Source: Bog-756 sp963737625 (lineage in GTDB: Bacteria; Actinomycetota; Acidimicrobiia; Acidimicrobiales; RAAP-2). Taken from it: DNA of 64,000 nucleotides. The notes under the pieces were generated by a model. That model was not told the origin of the DNA and searched no databases. It saw nothing but the letters and a program-made list of their open reading frames with translations. Shown piece after piece: positions 17,127-26,444 of the stretch. The translations under genes and the position numbers were made by a program. How positions within the stretch are numbered: position 1 is the first letter of the stretch; each line of letters opens with the position of its first letter. The stretch covers positions 1,736,001-1,800,000 of the forward strand of contig CAVTTK010000002.1 in NCBI GenBank assembly GCA_963737625.1, in the 5' to 3' direction.

Positions 17127-17599
17127 AGACATCGCGGTACGGAAGGTCGGCCATCAGAATCGACCGGCTCCGGGAGGCCAGCCTGTTCTCCAACTGCACC
17201 AAGGACGAGCTTCGCAGCATCGCTTCGTTGACCACCATGAAGGATGTCTCACCGGGGATGGTGCTGGCCGAACAGGGAAAGCCGGGGCGTGAGTTCTTCG
17301 TCGTGGCGGACGGATCGGCGACGGCCTCACGAAACGGCGAGTGGTTGGCCCAACTCGGTCCCGGCTCGTTCTTCGGAGAGCTCGCCCTTCTCGACGGAGG
17401 GGAGCGCACGGCCACCGTGGTGGCCGACACCGAGATGACCCTCCTCGTACTGAGCCGCCGTGAGTTCAAGACCCTGCAGTTCACCGCCCCGTCGGTGGCC
17501 TACAAGATGCTGGTCGAACTGGGAATGCGGCTGCGGCGGACCTACGAACTCCGCGACGGCCAGTCGGTTCCCTCGTTGACCGAGGTGGCATCCCTGTAG
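17123..17599 (+). CDS. Single-domain cyclic-nucleotide-binding protein
   Basis: A 158-residue protein consisting of one cNMP-binding domain: IDRLREASLFSNCTKDELRS, VLAEQGKPGREFFVVADG, and GSFFGELALLDGGERTATV with Glu and Arg of the phosphate-binding cassette. Thr replaces the usual Ser after Arg. There is no DNA-binding domain, so it probably acts through a partner. The GTG at 17123 is chosen because AAGGAGG lies about 7 nt upstream; an in-frame extension to 16862 is not supported. Confidence 0.82.
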   Translation: MKTSRYGRSAIRIDRLREASLFSNCTKDELRSIASLTTMKDVSPGMVLAEQGKPGREFFVVADGSATASRNGEWLAQLGPGSFFGELALLDGGERTATVVADTEMTLLVLSRREFKTLQFTAPSVAYKMLVELGMRLRRTYELRDGQSVPSLTEVASL

Positions 17600-17648
17600 A
17601 GCGTGGTGGCGGGTGGCCGTGGGGGCAGGGGCAACCGTGCCCAGGCCC

Positions 17649-19328
17649 TCAGCCCTGCTCCGAGGTGGGCAGACCGTCCGGAGCAGCATGGGGAGGGACG
17701 CCGGTCGGCGACCGGTGGACGGGGAGGTCCCCGGTCCCGGTCGACTCGGAGTTCCCGGATGCTTCGGGGCTCCCGGACAGTTCCGAGGGGCCGGGGGCCT
17801 CGGAGGTCGGTGCATGCGGGCGGGCGGGCCGCACTTTGGGCAGCCGTACCTCGAAGGTGGCCCCAGGGCCGGGCACCAGGGCCACCGTGCCCTGGTGGGC
17901 CTGCACGATGGCGGCCACGATGGCCAGTCCCAGCCCGGCGCCACCCGACGAACGGGCCCGTGAGGGATCCGACCGGTAGAACGGCTGGAAGATGTGGGCG
18001 GCGTCCCGGGGATCGATGCCGGGCCCGTCGTCGTGGACGGTCACGAGGGCCCACGGTCCGTCATCGGTCACCCGGATCTCGACGTGGGCGCCCCCGGGGG
18101 CGTGCCTGATGGCGTTGACGGCGAGGTTGTCCACCACCTGGCGCAGCCGGTCGGCATCGCCTTGGACCACCACCGGACCGTCCCCGACGACCGACACCGG
18201 ACGGTCCGGCGTCGAGACCGACAGGTCCTCGGAGCACCGCCGGGCCAGGGCGTCCAGGTCGACCGGGGCGAACCGGAGCGGCCGTTCGTGGTCCAGTTGG
18301 GCCAACAGGAACAGATCGTCCACCAGCGTGGCCATCCTCGTCGCCTCGTCGCGGATGTGGTGCAGGGACACGGCCACGTCGGCGGGACGATCCCGCATCC
18401 CGAGGTCGAAGAGCTCTGAGTACCCGAGGATGGAGGTCAGCGGCGTGCGCAGCTCGTGGGAGGCGTCGGCCAGGAACCGACGGAGACGGTCCTCGGACGC
18501 CGCCCGCTGGGCGAAGGCCACCTCGATCTCGTCGAGCATGGTGTTGAAGGCCTGCCCCAGCTGGCCCACCTCGGTGCGCTCGGCCCCCGGCGACACCCGC
18601 TGGGACAGGTCGCCGTGGGCGATGGCGCCCGCCGTCTTGGTCATGGCCTCGAGCGGGCGGAGGTCACGCCGCACCATCACCCATGAGATGACCCCCAAGC
18701 CCATCAGGACGGCGGCCGAGACGATGAGCTCGATCCCCAGCAGCCGGCGCAGCGTGGATTCGAGCTCGGTGAGGGGCAGGGCCACCACGATCACCCCGCT
18801 CCGGTCAGCCAACGGCTTGGCCAGGGCGCGGTAGGACTGAGAGCCGGATCCCGTGCTCGACGTGGTGAAGTAGAGGTCGTGGCCCACGGGCAGCCCGCTT
18901 CCGGGGAGTCGGTCCGGGATCGCCGGGGCCGGCGGCGCCTTGCCGCCGTAGGCGAAGAACAGGTGGGCCTCCACCTTGCCCTCGGTGTTGCGCAGCTGGC
19001 CGTAGGTACCGGGCGGGATGAGCACGCCTCGGACGTCCCTCCGGCCGGGCGACAGCAGCCCACCCCCGTTCCGGAAGGCCCCGGGTGGTTTGAAGGGGTT
19101 GGACCCCTGGGGGACGGGGAAGGTGGGCGGGGCGGCGGGAACTTGGGGCCCCAAACCCGACGACGAGAGGAGGGCGCGCCCGACCGGAAAGGCCGCCGCC
19201 TCCAGCTGCTGGTCCACCCTCGTGGTCAGGAACGACCGCAGGGCGTTGTAGGTGACCACGTCGGAGATGACGAGACCGGCGGCCACGATCCCCACCAACA
19301 GCAGCAAGAGGCGCAGGCGCAGCGTCAC
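17649..19328 (-). CDS. Sensor histidine kinase of an OmpR-type two-component system
   Basis: A 559-residue membrane kinase. Transmembrane helix 1 is at residues ~5-27, an extracytoplasmic sensor region follows (~28-185) and helix 2 is near 190-215. HAMP comes next, then the HisKA box FLADASHELRTPLTS with the phosphorylated His near 293, and HATPase motifs (DNLAVNAIRHAPGG, DDGPGIDP, GAGLGLAIV). The C-terminal ~60 residues are Pro/Ser/Gly-rich tail. Signal unknown. The start overlaps the regulator's stop by 4 bp. Confidence 0.9.
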   Translation of the reverse strand: MTLRLRLLLLLVGIVAAGLVISDVVTYNALRSFLTTRVDQQLEAAAFPVGRALLSSSGLGPQVPAAPPTFPVPQGSNPFKPPGAFRNGGGLLSPGRRDVRGVLIPPGTYGQLRNTEGKVEAHLFFAYGGKAPPAPAIPDRLPGSGLPVGHDLYFTTSSTGSGSQSYRALAKPLADRSGVIVVALPLTELESTLRRLLGIELIVSAAVLMGLGVISWVMVRRDLRPLEAMTKTAGAIAHGDLSQRVSPGAERTEVGQLGQAFNTMLDEIEVAFAQRAASEDRLRRFLADASHELRTPLTSILGYSELFDLGMRDRPADVAVSLHHIRDEATRMATLVDDLFLLAQLDHERPLRFAPVDLDALARRCSEDLSVSTPDRPVSVVGDGPVVVQGDADRLRQVVDNLAVNAIRHAPGGAHVEIRVTDDGPWALVTVHDDGPGIDPRDAAHIFQPFYRSDPSRARSSGGAGLGLAIVAAIVQAHQGTVALVPGPGATFEVRLPKVRPARPHAPTSEAPGPSELSGSPEASGNSESTGTGDLPVHRSPTGVPPHAAPDGLPTSEQG

Positions 19329-20089
19329 TTGATGCCTCCGCCCGCCGGGGCCGCCGGGCCGGAGTCGGCCGAGGTGGCCTCCGCGTCCGGCACCACCCGG
19401 GTCCGCAAGCTGTACCCGATGCCCCGTACCGTGCGGATGAGGGGAGGTCCGTGGGCGTCCAGTTTCTTGCGCAGATAGCTCACGTACACCTCGACCATGT
19501 TGACCTTGCCGTCGAAGCTGTAGTCCCAGACCCGGTCCCGGATCTGGGACTTGGACACCACCTGGCCGGCGTTCATCATCAGGTAGTGGAGCAACCGGAA
19601 CTCGGTGGGTGTCAGCTCGACGGCCGATCCCCCGCGGTGGACCTCATGGCTCTCCTCGTCCAGTTCGAGATCGGCCACCACCAGGCGGGGTCCGACCTCC
19701 TCGTAGCCCTCGGCCCGGCGCATGATGGCGTTGATGCGCAACAACAGCTCTTCGACGCTGAAGGGCTTGGTCATGTAGTCGTCTCCACCGAGGGCGAGCC
19801 CCCGCAGGCGATCGTCGAGGTCGCCGCGCGCCGTCAGGAACAGCACCGGGGTGTCGGCCGAGCGCCGCTCCCGCCCCATGCGCTCCAGCACGGTGAAGCC
19901 GTCGAGGTCGGGCAACATCACATCGAGGACGATGAGATGGGGACGGAACTCCTGAATGGCCCGGAGGGCCTCGGTGCCCGAGTGGGCCACCTCCACCGTC
20001 GCCCCCTGCATGTGCAGGGCCATGGTCACAAGGTCGGTGATGCTCGGCTCGTCATCCACCACCAGGATGCGATGGTCCACGGTGGTCAT
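19325..20089 (-). CDS. OmpR/PhoB-type response regulator
   Basis: A 254-residue regulator with an N-terminal receiver domain (VVDDEPSITDLV; phosphoacceptor Asp56 in LIVLDVMLPDLDG) and a C-terminal winged-helix DNA-binding domain (ELTPTEFRLLHYLM, ending RTVRGIGYSLR). It pairs with the downstream kinase. I prefer the ATG at 20089 over a TTG five codons upstream. Target genes cannot be read from the sequence. Confidence 0.92.
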   Translation of the reverse strand: MTTVDHRILVVDDEPSITDLVTMALHMQGATVEVAHSGTEALRAIQEFRPHLIVLDVMLPDLDGFTVLERMGRERRSADTPVLFLTARGDLDDRLRGLALGGDDYMTKPFSVEELLLRINAIMRRAEGYEEVGPRLVVADLELDEESHEVHRGGSAVELTPTEFRLLHYLMMNAGQVVSKSQIRDRVWDYSFDGKVNMVEVYVSYLRKKLDAHGPPLIRTVRGIGYSLRTRVVPDAEATSADSGPAAPAGGGIK

Positions 20090-20191
20090 CGCCGACCGCA
20101 CCAACCGCCCCGGCGCCCCGAGCCACCCGACTCGCCCGACCCGGTGGACCTGTCCATACCGCCATGGTGACCGATCGTTCTGTGAGTTTCC

Positions 20192-21265
20192 TTAGAACCA
20201 GTGCCGCCAACCCCCGGACGGCAGCGGCTCCCCGTCCACGGTGAGGTGCCCGGGACGGTCGGTGCACCGGCCCACGGGCACCGGTGCGGTGAGGCCGGCC
20301 GCCCGGAAGGCCGCCAACAGGTCATCTGGGGCACCGGTGGCCAGGAGCAGCTCGTAGTCCTCACCCCCACCGAGGGCCTCGTCCCGGGTGGCTCCCTCGG
20401 CCACGGGCACGACATCGAGGTCCACGCCCACCCCGGAGGCGTCGGCCAGGTGCCGGACGTCGCCCGTCAGACCGTCGGAGAGGTCGATGGCCGCGCTGGC
20501 CCCCGAGCGACGGGCGGCCACCCCCTCAGCCAGCCGCGCCACGGGCCGGCGATGGGCCCGGATGAGATCGGGGCCCGGGGGTCGGAAGCCGCCCTCGGGT
20601 GTGGCCATCGTTCCGGCGTCCGCCGGCGTGGTGTTCGGTGGGGCGCCAGTCGTGACGGAATCCCGGAGTAGCCGCAGACCGGCCGCCGACCGGCCCAACG
20701 GCCCGGTGACGAAGAGTTCGTCGCCGGAGCTGGCCCCCGAGCGCTGCAGGGGCGACATCCCGTCCGGGCCGGTCACCCCGAAGACGGCGGTCGACAGCAC
20801 CAGTACGGGCGATCCGGCGAGGTCGCCACCCACGATCACACAGGATGTCTCGCCGGCGGCCTCGGCCAGTCCGGCGCCCAGGAGGTCGAGGTCCGTCCCC
20901 GGTGGCGCGGCTATCGAAACCAGGGCATACGACGGGTGGACGCCCATGGCGGCGAAGTCGGACACCGTGACCATCAACGCCTTGTACCCCACGTCCTCGG
21001 GGGAGCTGAACTCCTCGTCGAAGTGGACGCCTCCCACGAGGAGATCGGTGGCCATCACGCTCCGACCCTCCGACGGCATGGTGACCACAGCGGCGTCGTC
21101 CCCGATCCACAGGTCACCGGCCGGGGGCACCCGGCCACCGGGAGCGCGCAACCGGGCCTGGGCCTCGAACCGGGACCGCAGACCGGCGATGGCGGTGAAC
21201 TCGTCGAACGCACCAGGGCGGTCGACCGGTGGGCCCACCGATCCCCCGGAGTTGGGACTCTGCAC
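20192..21265 (-). CDS. thiL: Thiamine-monophosphate kinase
   Basis: ThiL phosphorylates thiamine monophosphate to the pyrophosphate cofactor. The 357-residue protein has the metal/ATP motifs GDDAAVVTMP, VMATDLLVGGVHFDEEF, DFAAMGVHPSYALVS, VGGDLAGSP and AIDLSDGLTGD. The start GTG follows AGGGAG with no spacing, so it is probably initiated without a Shine-Dalgarno sequence; TAGGCA 6 nt upstream could be its -10. It is divergent from pckG. Confidence 0.92.
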   Translation of the reverse strand: MQSPNSGGSVGPPVDRPGAFDEFTAIAGLRSRFEAQARLRAPGGRVPPAGDLWIGDDAAVVTMPSEGRSVMATDLLVGGVHFDEEFSSPEDVGYKALMVTVSDFAAMGVHPSYALVSIAAPPGTDLDLLGAGLAEAAGETSCVIVGGDLAGSPVLVLSTAVFGVTGPDGMSPLQRSGASSGDELFVTGPLGRSAAGLRLLRDSVTTGAPPNTTPADAGTMATPEGGFRPPGPDLIRAHRRPVARLAEGVAARRSGASAAIDLSDGLTGDVRHLADASGVGVDLDVVPVAEGATRDEALGGGEDYELLLATGAPDDLLAAFRAAGLTAPVPVGRCTDRPGHLTVDGEPLPSGGWRHWF

Positions 21266-21300
21266 CTCCCTTGCCTAGCATTGACCGGCGTCGCCGCCAC

Positions 21301-21306
21301 TAGAAT
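21301..21306 (+). promoter_or_regulatory. -10 box (TAGAAT) for pckG, with TTGACC upstream
   Basis: TAGAAT is the best -10 match in the divergent thiL-pckG region; TTGACC at 21281-21286 is only 14 bp upstream, which is short. The transcript would begin near the ATG at 21313. That could serve as a leaderless start adding 26 residues, or leave a 78-nt leader before the ATG at 21391. Confidence 0.45.
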
Positions 21307-21390
21307 CGATAGATGACCCGTGGACAGGGGCCAGGCCGGCCCGGTCCCGGGCAGAGCCCCACCGGAATCCCGAGGAGGACCACCCAACCT

Positions 21391-23181
21391 ATGCCCCCAA
21401 CCACCAACAAGAAGCTGATCGCATGGGTGGACGAGATCGCCGCGCTGACCGAGCCCGAAACGGTGGAGTGGTGCGACGGGTCGGCCGAGGAGTACGACCG
21501 CCTGTGCCAGCTCCTGGTGGACAACGGGACGTTCACCAAGCTGTCGGACGCCAAGCGACCCAACAGCTACTGGGCCCACTCCGACCCGGGTGACGTGGCC
21601 AGGGTGGAGGACCGCACCTATATCTGTTCGACCCTCGAGTCCGATGCCGGACCCACCAACAACTGGCGGGAGCCGGCCGAGATGCGGGACGTCCTCACCG
21701 AGCTGTTCAAGGGGTCCATGCGGGGACGCACCATGTACGTGGTCCCCTTCTCGATGGGCCCCCTGGGCTCGAACATCGCCCACATCGGCGTCGAGATCAC
21801 CGACTCCGCCTACGTGGCCGTCTCCATGAGGATCATGACCCGCATGGGTCGCGGTGCCCTCGAGGTGCTCGGGGCCGACGGCGAGTTCGTCCCCTGCCTG
21901 CACTCGGTGGGAGCGCCCCTGGCCGAGGGCCAGACCGACGTGCCCTGGCCGTGCGACTCGGAGAACAAGTACATCGTCCACTTCCCCGAGACCCGGGAGA
22001 TCTGGTCCTACGGCTCCGGCTACGGCGGCAACGCCCTGCTGGGCAAGAAGTGCTTCGCCCTGCGCATCGCCTCGGTCATGGCCCGGGACGACAACTGGCT
22101 GGCCGAACACATGCTCATCCTGAAGCTCACCTCTCCGGCCGGGGAGACCCGCTACGTGACGGGTGCCTTCCCCTCGGCCTGCGGCAAGACCAATCTGGCC
22201 ATGCTCATCCCCACACTCCCCGACTGGAAGGTGGAGACGGTGGGGGACGACATCTGCTGGATGAAGTTCGGGCCCGACGGACGGCTCTACGCCATCAATC
22301 CCGAGGCCGGCTTCTTCGGCGTGGCACCGGGCACCAACGTCCACACCAACCCCAACGCCATGCTGACCCTCGACGGCAATGCCATCTTCACCAACACCGC
22401 CCTCACCGACGACGGGGACATCTGGTGGGAGGGCATGAGCGATGACCCTCCATCCCACCTGACGTCCTGGAAGGGCGAGGACTGGACGCCCGGGTCGGAC
22501 GGGCCGGCCGCCCACCCCAATGCCCGCTTCACTGTCCCGGCCGCCCAGGACCCGGCCATCGCCTCGGAGTGGGAGGATCCGGCCGGCGTGCCCATCGACG
22601 CCATCATGTTCGGCGGGCGGCGGGCCTCGGTGGTCCCGCTGGTCTTCCAGTCCCGCGACTGGGAGCACGGCGTCTTCCTGGGCTCCATCATGGCCTCGGA
22701 GACCACGGCGGCGGCGGCCGGTGCCGTCGGCAACCTACGCCGGGACCCCTTCGCCATGCTGCCGTTCTGCGGCTACAACATGGCCGACTACTTCGCCCAC
22801 TGGCTGGAGCTCGGGGCCGGCGCCGATCCGGACAAGCTCCCCAAGATCTTCTACGTCAACTGGTTCCGCAAGGACAACGACGGTCGCTGGCTGTGGCCGG
22901 GCTACGGGGAGAACTCCCGGGTTCTGGAGTGGGTGTTCGAACGGGTCAGCGGCACAGGTGAGGCCACCGAGACGCCCATCGGCTACGTCCCGGCTCCGGG
23001 CGCCATCGACACCGAAGGCCTCGACGTCTCCCCCGCCGACATGAGCCAGCTGCTCACCGTGAACGTCGAGGAGTGGCGGGCCGAGGTGCCCAGCATCCGC
23101 CAGCACTACGCCACCTTCGGCGACAAGTTGCCGGCCCAGCTGGCCGCCGAGGTGGACCGCCTGGAACAGCAGCTCGGCTAG
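21391..23181 (+). CDS. pckG: Phosphoenolpyruvate carboxykinase (GTP)
   Basis: PckG interconverts oxaloacetate and PEP with GTP/GDP, linking the TCA cycle to gluconeogenesis. The 596-residue length is normal. The kinase P-loop is FPSACGKTNLAM, with the family's reactive Cys264 and Lys266, and FGGRRASVVPLVFQSRDWEHG and NWFRKD are also conserved. The ATG at 21391 has a GAGGAGG ribosome binding site and begins the homology (NKKLIAWVDEIAALT). Confidence 0.95.
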   Translation: MPPTTNKKLIAWVDEIAALTEPETVEWCDGSAEEYDRLCQLLVDNGTFTKLSDAKRPNSYWAHSDPGDVARVEDRTYICSTLESDAGPTNNWREPAEMRDVLTELFKGSMRGRTMYVVPFSMGPLGSNIAHIGVEITDSAYVAVSMRIMTRMGRGALEVLGADGEFVPCLHSVGAPLAEGQTDVPWPCDSENKYIVHFPETREIWSYGSGYGGNALLGKKCFALRIASVMARDDNWLAEHMLILKLTSPAGETRYVTGAFPSACGKTNLAMLIPTLPDWKVETVGDDICWMKFGPDGRLYAINPEAGFFGVAPGTNVHTNPNAMLTLDGNAIFTNTALTDDGDIWWEGMSDDPPSHLTSWKGEDWTPGSDGPAAHPNARFTVPAAQDPAIASEWEDPAGVPIDAIMFGGRRASVVPLVFQSRDWEHGVFLGSIMASETTAAAAGAVGNLRRDPFAMLPFCGYNMADYFAHWLELGAGADPDKLPKIFYVNWFRKDNDGRWLWPGYGENSRVLEWVFERVSGTGEATETPIGYVPAPGAIDTEGLDVSPADMSQLLTVNVEEWRAEVPSIRQHYATFGDKLPAQLAAEVDRLEQQLG

Positions 23182-23214
23182 CGCGGCAGGCGGTCCGACG
23201 GGCCAGCGGACGGG

Positions 23215-24744
23215 TCAGGTGGCCGGTCGCATGGACCGGTTGGTCCCTCCCTGCAGGGCCCGTCGGGAGCTCATGTAGGACAGCGCTCCCACACCGGCCA
23301 CGACCGCCATGACCAGGCTTCCGGCGGCCACCGGCAGGGAGAGCACCACCGGGACGAACGAGCCCACCACCCACATGAGCTGGAACCGGGTCTCGAAGCG
23401 GGCGAAGGCCCGGCCCTGGTTGGACTCGCGGACGTGCCGTTGGACGAGGGCGTCGAACGACGGCTTGGCCATCGCGCTGGCCAGCCCCACCACCAGGGCG
23501 ATCACGGCCCAGAACCATCGGGCGGTGTAAAACGCGCCGGCCACGGTCACCGCCGCCACCACGAGGAGCGACCCGGTGAGCATCTGCTGCTCGTTGAGGA
23601 TCCGGCGGACTCTCGCCACCAGGAGGACCCCGATGAGCGCCCCGGCGGTGAGGCCGCCCAGGACGAAGCCGAACCACCAGGTGGCCGCACCGGCCCGGCG
23701 CAGTCCGAAGGCGAACAGGAAGGTGGTGAAGCCGACCAGGGCCTTGAGTACCGACATGGGCATCAGGGCCAGGATGACCTCGGTGTCGGCAATGGGCCGG
23801 AAGGCGGCCAGGTCCTCCTCGTCGCCGGCCCACTCGGGATCGAAGTCCGGGGCCATCTGGATGTCGGTGGTCCCGTCAGGGCCGGCGGCATCCCGTGCGT
23901 GGTCGTAGGCCGACCGTCCTCCAGCGCGCCGGGAGGCCAGTGTCCGGGCCAGCCGGCGGGGCACCGGCAGGCGGGCCCCGGCCACGGCGGCGGCGGCGAA
24001 CACGGCGATGCTGACCCAGATGACGCTGGAGGCCCCTCCGAGCTTCAAGATGAGCACGGCGGGCACGGCGAAGGCGAAACCGGCCAGCGACGCCAGCAGC
24101 CCCAGCCGGGCATTCAAGGTGGCCAGGTCGGGCTCCACGGTCTGCCGGCCGGTGCCCGGGTCCTCCACCCGGATGACCGGGGTGCCGTAGGGAGGGGTGG
24201 GATCGGGGCCCCGGGCCGTCGGTGGACCGGTGTCGGCGAGGCCGGCGTCGGCCCCGACCTCCGCCGCGGCGTCGCCGACCTCGTCCAGCATGCCCAGCGC
24301 GGCCATCTCGGGGACGAGGGCCCCCTTGGTCACCAGGTAGACCTTGGACAGGACGAGCATGGCGAAGGCCTCGGGGAACAGCAGCAGCGAGTGGATGTCG
24401 CGGGCCAAGAACGGACACAGGGCGGCCCGCCCCACGGCCGAGGCCACCACCATGGCCCGTCGCGCCCCCCGGCTGCGGTCGATCAGCGGACCGAGGGCCG
24501 GGGCCACCACGGCGAAGGGGCCCATGGTCAACAACAGGTACAAGAGCACCTTGTCCTTGGCCGCCGTGGGCGAGATGGAGAAGAACAGCGATCCGGCCAG
24601 CGAGACGGCGAACAAGGTGTCCCCTGCCGTCATCAGCACGTGGGTCAGGGCCAGGCGCCCGAAGGGCCGCCGTTGATCGAACAGGTCGGTGATGGCCGAC
24701 CGGGCCAGGCGCTTGAACTGGTCGCTGCGCTGGCGAACACCCAC
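23215..24744 (-). CDS. MFS-type multispanning membrane protein with a long cytoplasmic loop
   Basis: A 509-residue protein with about 12 hydrophobic helices in two groups, typical of the major facilitator superfamily. The first begins after FGRLALTHVLMTAGDTLFAV. The central region (residues ~155-290) includes long polar, Asp/Pro-rich stretches. Substrate unknown; no sugar-porter or drug-antiporter signature stands out. The GTG at 24744 is the likely start because the frame upstream loses all similarity. It is convergent with pckG, 33 bp away. Confidence 0.75.
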   Translation of the reverse strand: MGVRQRSDQFKRLARSAITDLFDQRRPFGRLALTHVLMTAGDTLFAVSLAGSLFFSISPTAAKDKVLLYLLLTMGPFAVVAPALGPLIDRSRGARRAMVVASAVGRAALCPFLARDIHSLLLFPEAFAMLVLSKVYLVTKGALVPEMAALGMLDEVGDAAAEVGADAGLADTGPPTARGPDPTPPYGTPVIRVEDPGTGRQTVEPDLATLNARLGLLASLAGFAFAVPAVLILKLGGASSVIWVSIAVFAAAAVAGARLPVPRRLARTLASRRAGGRSAYDHARDAAGPDGTTDIQMAPDFDPEWAGDEEDLAAFRPIADTEVILALMPMSVLKALVGFTTFLFAFGLRRAGAATWWFGFVLGGLTAGALIGVLLVARVRRILNEQQMLTGSLLVVAAVTVAGAFYTARWFWAVIALVVGLASAMAKPSFDALVQRHVRESNQGRAFARFETRFQLMWVVGSFVPVVLSLPVAAGSLVMAVVAGVGALSYMSSRRALQGGTNRSMRPAT

Positions 24745-24882
24745 AACGGCATGGTAGGCGGCAGGGGCCCGGCCCACGGCGCACCGGGACCGCGGTGCGG
24801 CCGGGCCACGGCCCGGAGGGCGCCGGCTCCGGTGACGGTACGATCTCCCCATCCCCCACCTGCCATCGCCCCGGAGGAGCCC

Positions 24883-25119
24883 ATGCCGGTCAACGCCTAC
24901 GTGCTGATCCAGACCGAGGTCGGAAAGGCCGCCACCGTGGCCCGGACCGTGTCCACCTTCGACGGGGTGCTCGCCGCCGAGGGGGTCACCGGTCCCTACG
25001 ACGTCATCGTGCGCACCGAGGCCGAGACCGTCGACGAGCTCGGTCGGATGGTGGTCGAGGCCATCCAGCTGATCGACGGGATCACCCGGACCGTGACCTG
25101 CCCCGTGGTCAACCTGTAG
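24883..25119 (+). CDS. Stand-alone Lrp/AsnC-type ligand-binding (RAM) domain protein
   Basis: A 78-residue protein consisting only of the RAM domain of Lrp/AsnC regulators (AYVLIQTEVGKAATVAR, VTGPYDVIVRTEAETVDEL). It has no helix-turn-helix. Such proteins form octameric rings and may bind amino acids or modulate full-length Lrp proteins. The ATG at 24883 has GGAGGAG upstream, and a TACGAT box at 24839-24844 could be its -10. Confidence 0.88.
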   Translation: MPVNAYVLIQTEVGKAATVARTVSTFDGVLAAEGVTGPYDVIVRTEAETVDELGRMVVEAIQLIDGITRTVTCPVVNL

Positions 25120-25233
25120 GCGCAGGTTGGCGGGTCGTCCCGAGCCGAGGATGGATGGTGGCGTAACCCTCCCGCGGGCCGGTAACGTCGGTCTTTCGGA
25201 TCGCTCTGGGCAGGAAGTGAGACGAGGGACGCC

Positions 25234-26391
25234 GTGCAACCACGATCGGGTACGAACGCGTCGGGGCACCTGGACGCCCTCGACGGCATGCGAGCCATCG
25301 CCATCGGCGGTGTTCTCCTCTTGCACCTCGACCGGGCCCACTTCCCCGGGGGAGCCTTCGGGGTCGACGTCTTCTTCGTCCTCTCCTCCTACCTGATCAC
25401 CTCCCTGCTCCTCGACGAGGTAGCCAGACGGGGTCGGATCCGGTTCGGCGCCTTCTACGGGCGGCGGTTCTTCCGCCTGTACCCCGCCCTCTTGCTGTGG
25501 CTGGCCGCCGTGGCCATCCCGACCGCCCTCGTGGTCCACGAGGCCGGCACCATCCCGTGGAGCACGGCCGGGGCATTCTTCTATGTCAACGACTTCCTGG
25601 AGGCGTGGACCACCCACGTGGGCGCCTCGTTCGACCAGTCATGGTCCCTCGCCGTCGAGGAGCAGTTCTATCTGCTCTGGCCCCTGGCCCTGGCGCTGAT
25701 GGCCCGCCGCTGCGGGGCGAGGAGCCAGCGCACGATCGCCCTCGCCCTCGTGGTCGGATCGGTGGCCATCTGGATCCCGTTCGGCAACTACTTCCTCCCC
25801 ACCGGGCACCTGGTGCCTCTGGCCCTCGGCTGCTGGGCCGCCTTCTGGCTGGCCCACGGAGGGGCGTCGACCCGACTGGCGGCCATCCTCCGGGACGGTC
25901 GCCTGGCCGCGGCCGCGATCGCCGTATTCGTCGTGGCGCTGCTCTACTCGCCGACGGGACGGAGTGGTCAGGTCCTGGTTCTGGCGGTGGCCGTCGCCGC
26001 CACCGGGCTGATGCTGCACACCATCCTGGCCCAACGGTCGTGGCCGTCCCGGGTACTGGCCTCCCCGCTGTTCCGCTGGATCGGGGTGCGCTCCTACGGG
26101 ATCTACCTCTACGGCCTCACCCTGCTGATCCTCATCCCGGCCGTCACCCACCTGCCCCTGCACGAAGTAGTTCCCCTGGACATGGTGGCCATCGCCCTGG
26201 TCGTGGGCCTCTCCTACCGGTACGTCGAAGCTCCTCTTCGGGCCCGGGGCCGCGCCTGGTTGGCGCGCAATGAGGTCACGCCGTCGGAACACGAGATCAC
26301 GCCAGCGGAAGGGGACGCTCACCGGAGCGCGGCCCCCGGCCCCGGGAGCGGCGCCACGCCGGCCGCCGTCCTAGGCAGCACTCCCGGCTGA
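25234..26391 (+). CDS. Acyltransferase 3 (OafA/YrhL) family membrane protein
   Basis: A 385-residue integral membrane acyltransferase with about 10 hydrophobic helices. The family marks are His31 in LDALDGMRAIAIGGVLLLH and the RFFRLYPALLL segment with Arg81. Members move acyl groups across the membrane onto sugars, peptidoglycan or antibiotics. The acceptor is not predictable here. The start is a GTG with GAGGGA upstream; a TAACGT box near 25183 could be the -10. Confidence 0.9.
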   Translation: MQPRSGTNASGHLDALDGMRAIAIGGVLLLHLDRAHFPGGAFGVDVFFVLSSYLITSLLLDEVARRGRIRFGAFYGRRFFRLYPALLLWLAAVAIPTALVVHEAGTIPWSTAGAFFYVNDFLEAWTTHVGASFDQSWSLAVEEQFYLLWPLALALMARRCGARSQRTIALALVVGSVAIWIPFGNYFLPTGHLVPLALGCWAAFWLAHGGASTRLAAILRDGRLAAAAIAVFVVALLYSPTGRSGQVLVLAVAVAATGLMLHTILAQRSWPSRVLASPLFRWIGVRSYGIYLYGLTLLILIPAVTHLPLHEVVPLDMVAIALVVGLSYRYVEAPLRARGRAWLARNEVTPSEHEITPAEGDAHRSAAPGPGSGATPAAVLGSTPG

Positions 26392-26444
26392 CTGCCTCAA
26401 CGGTCCGCCACCTCTCCGGCCAGCTGGGTTCGCCACCTCTCCGA

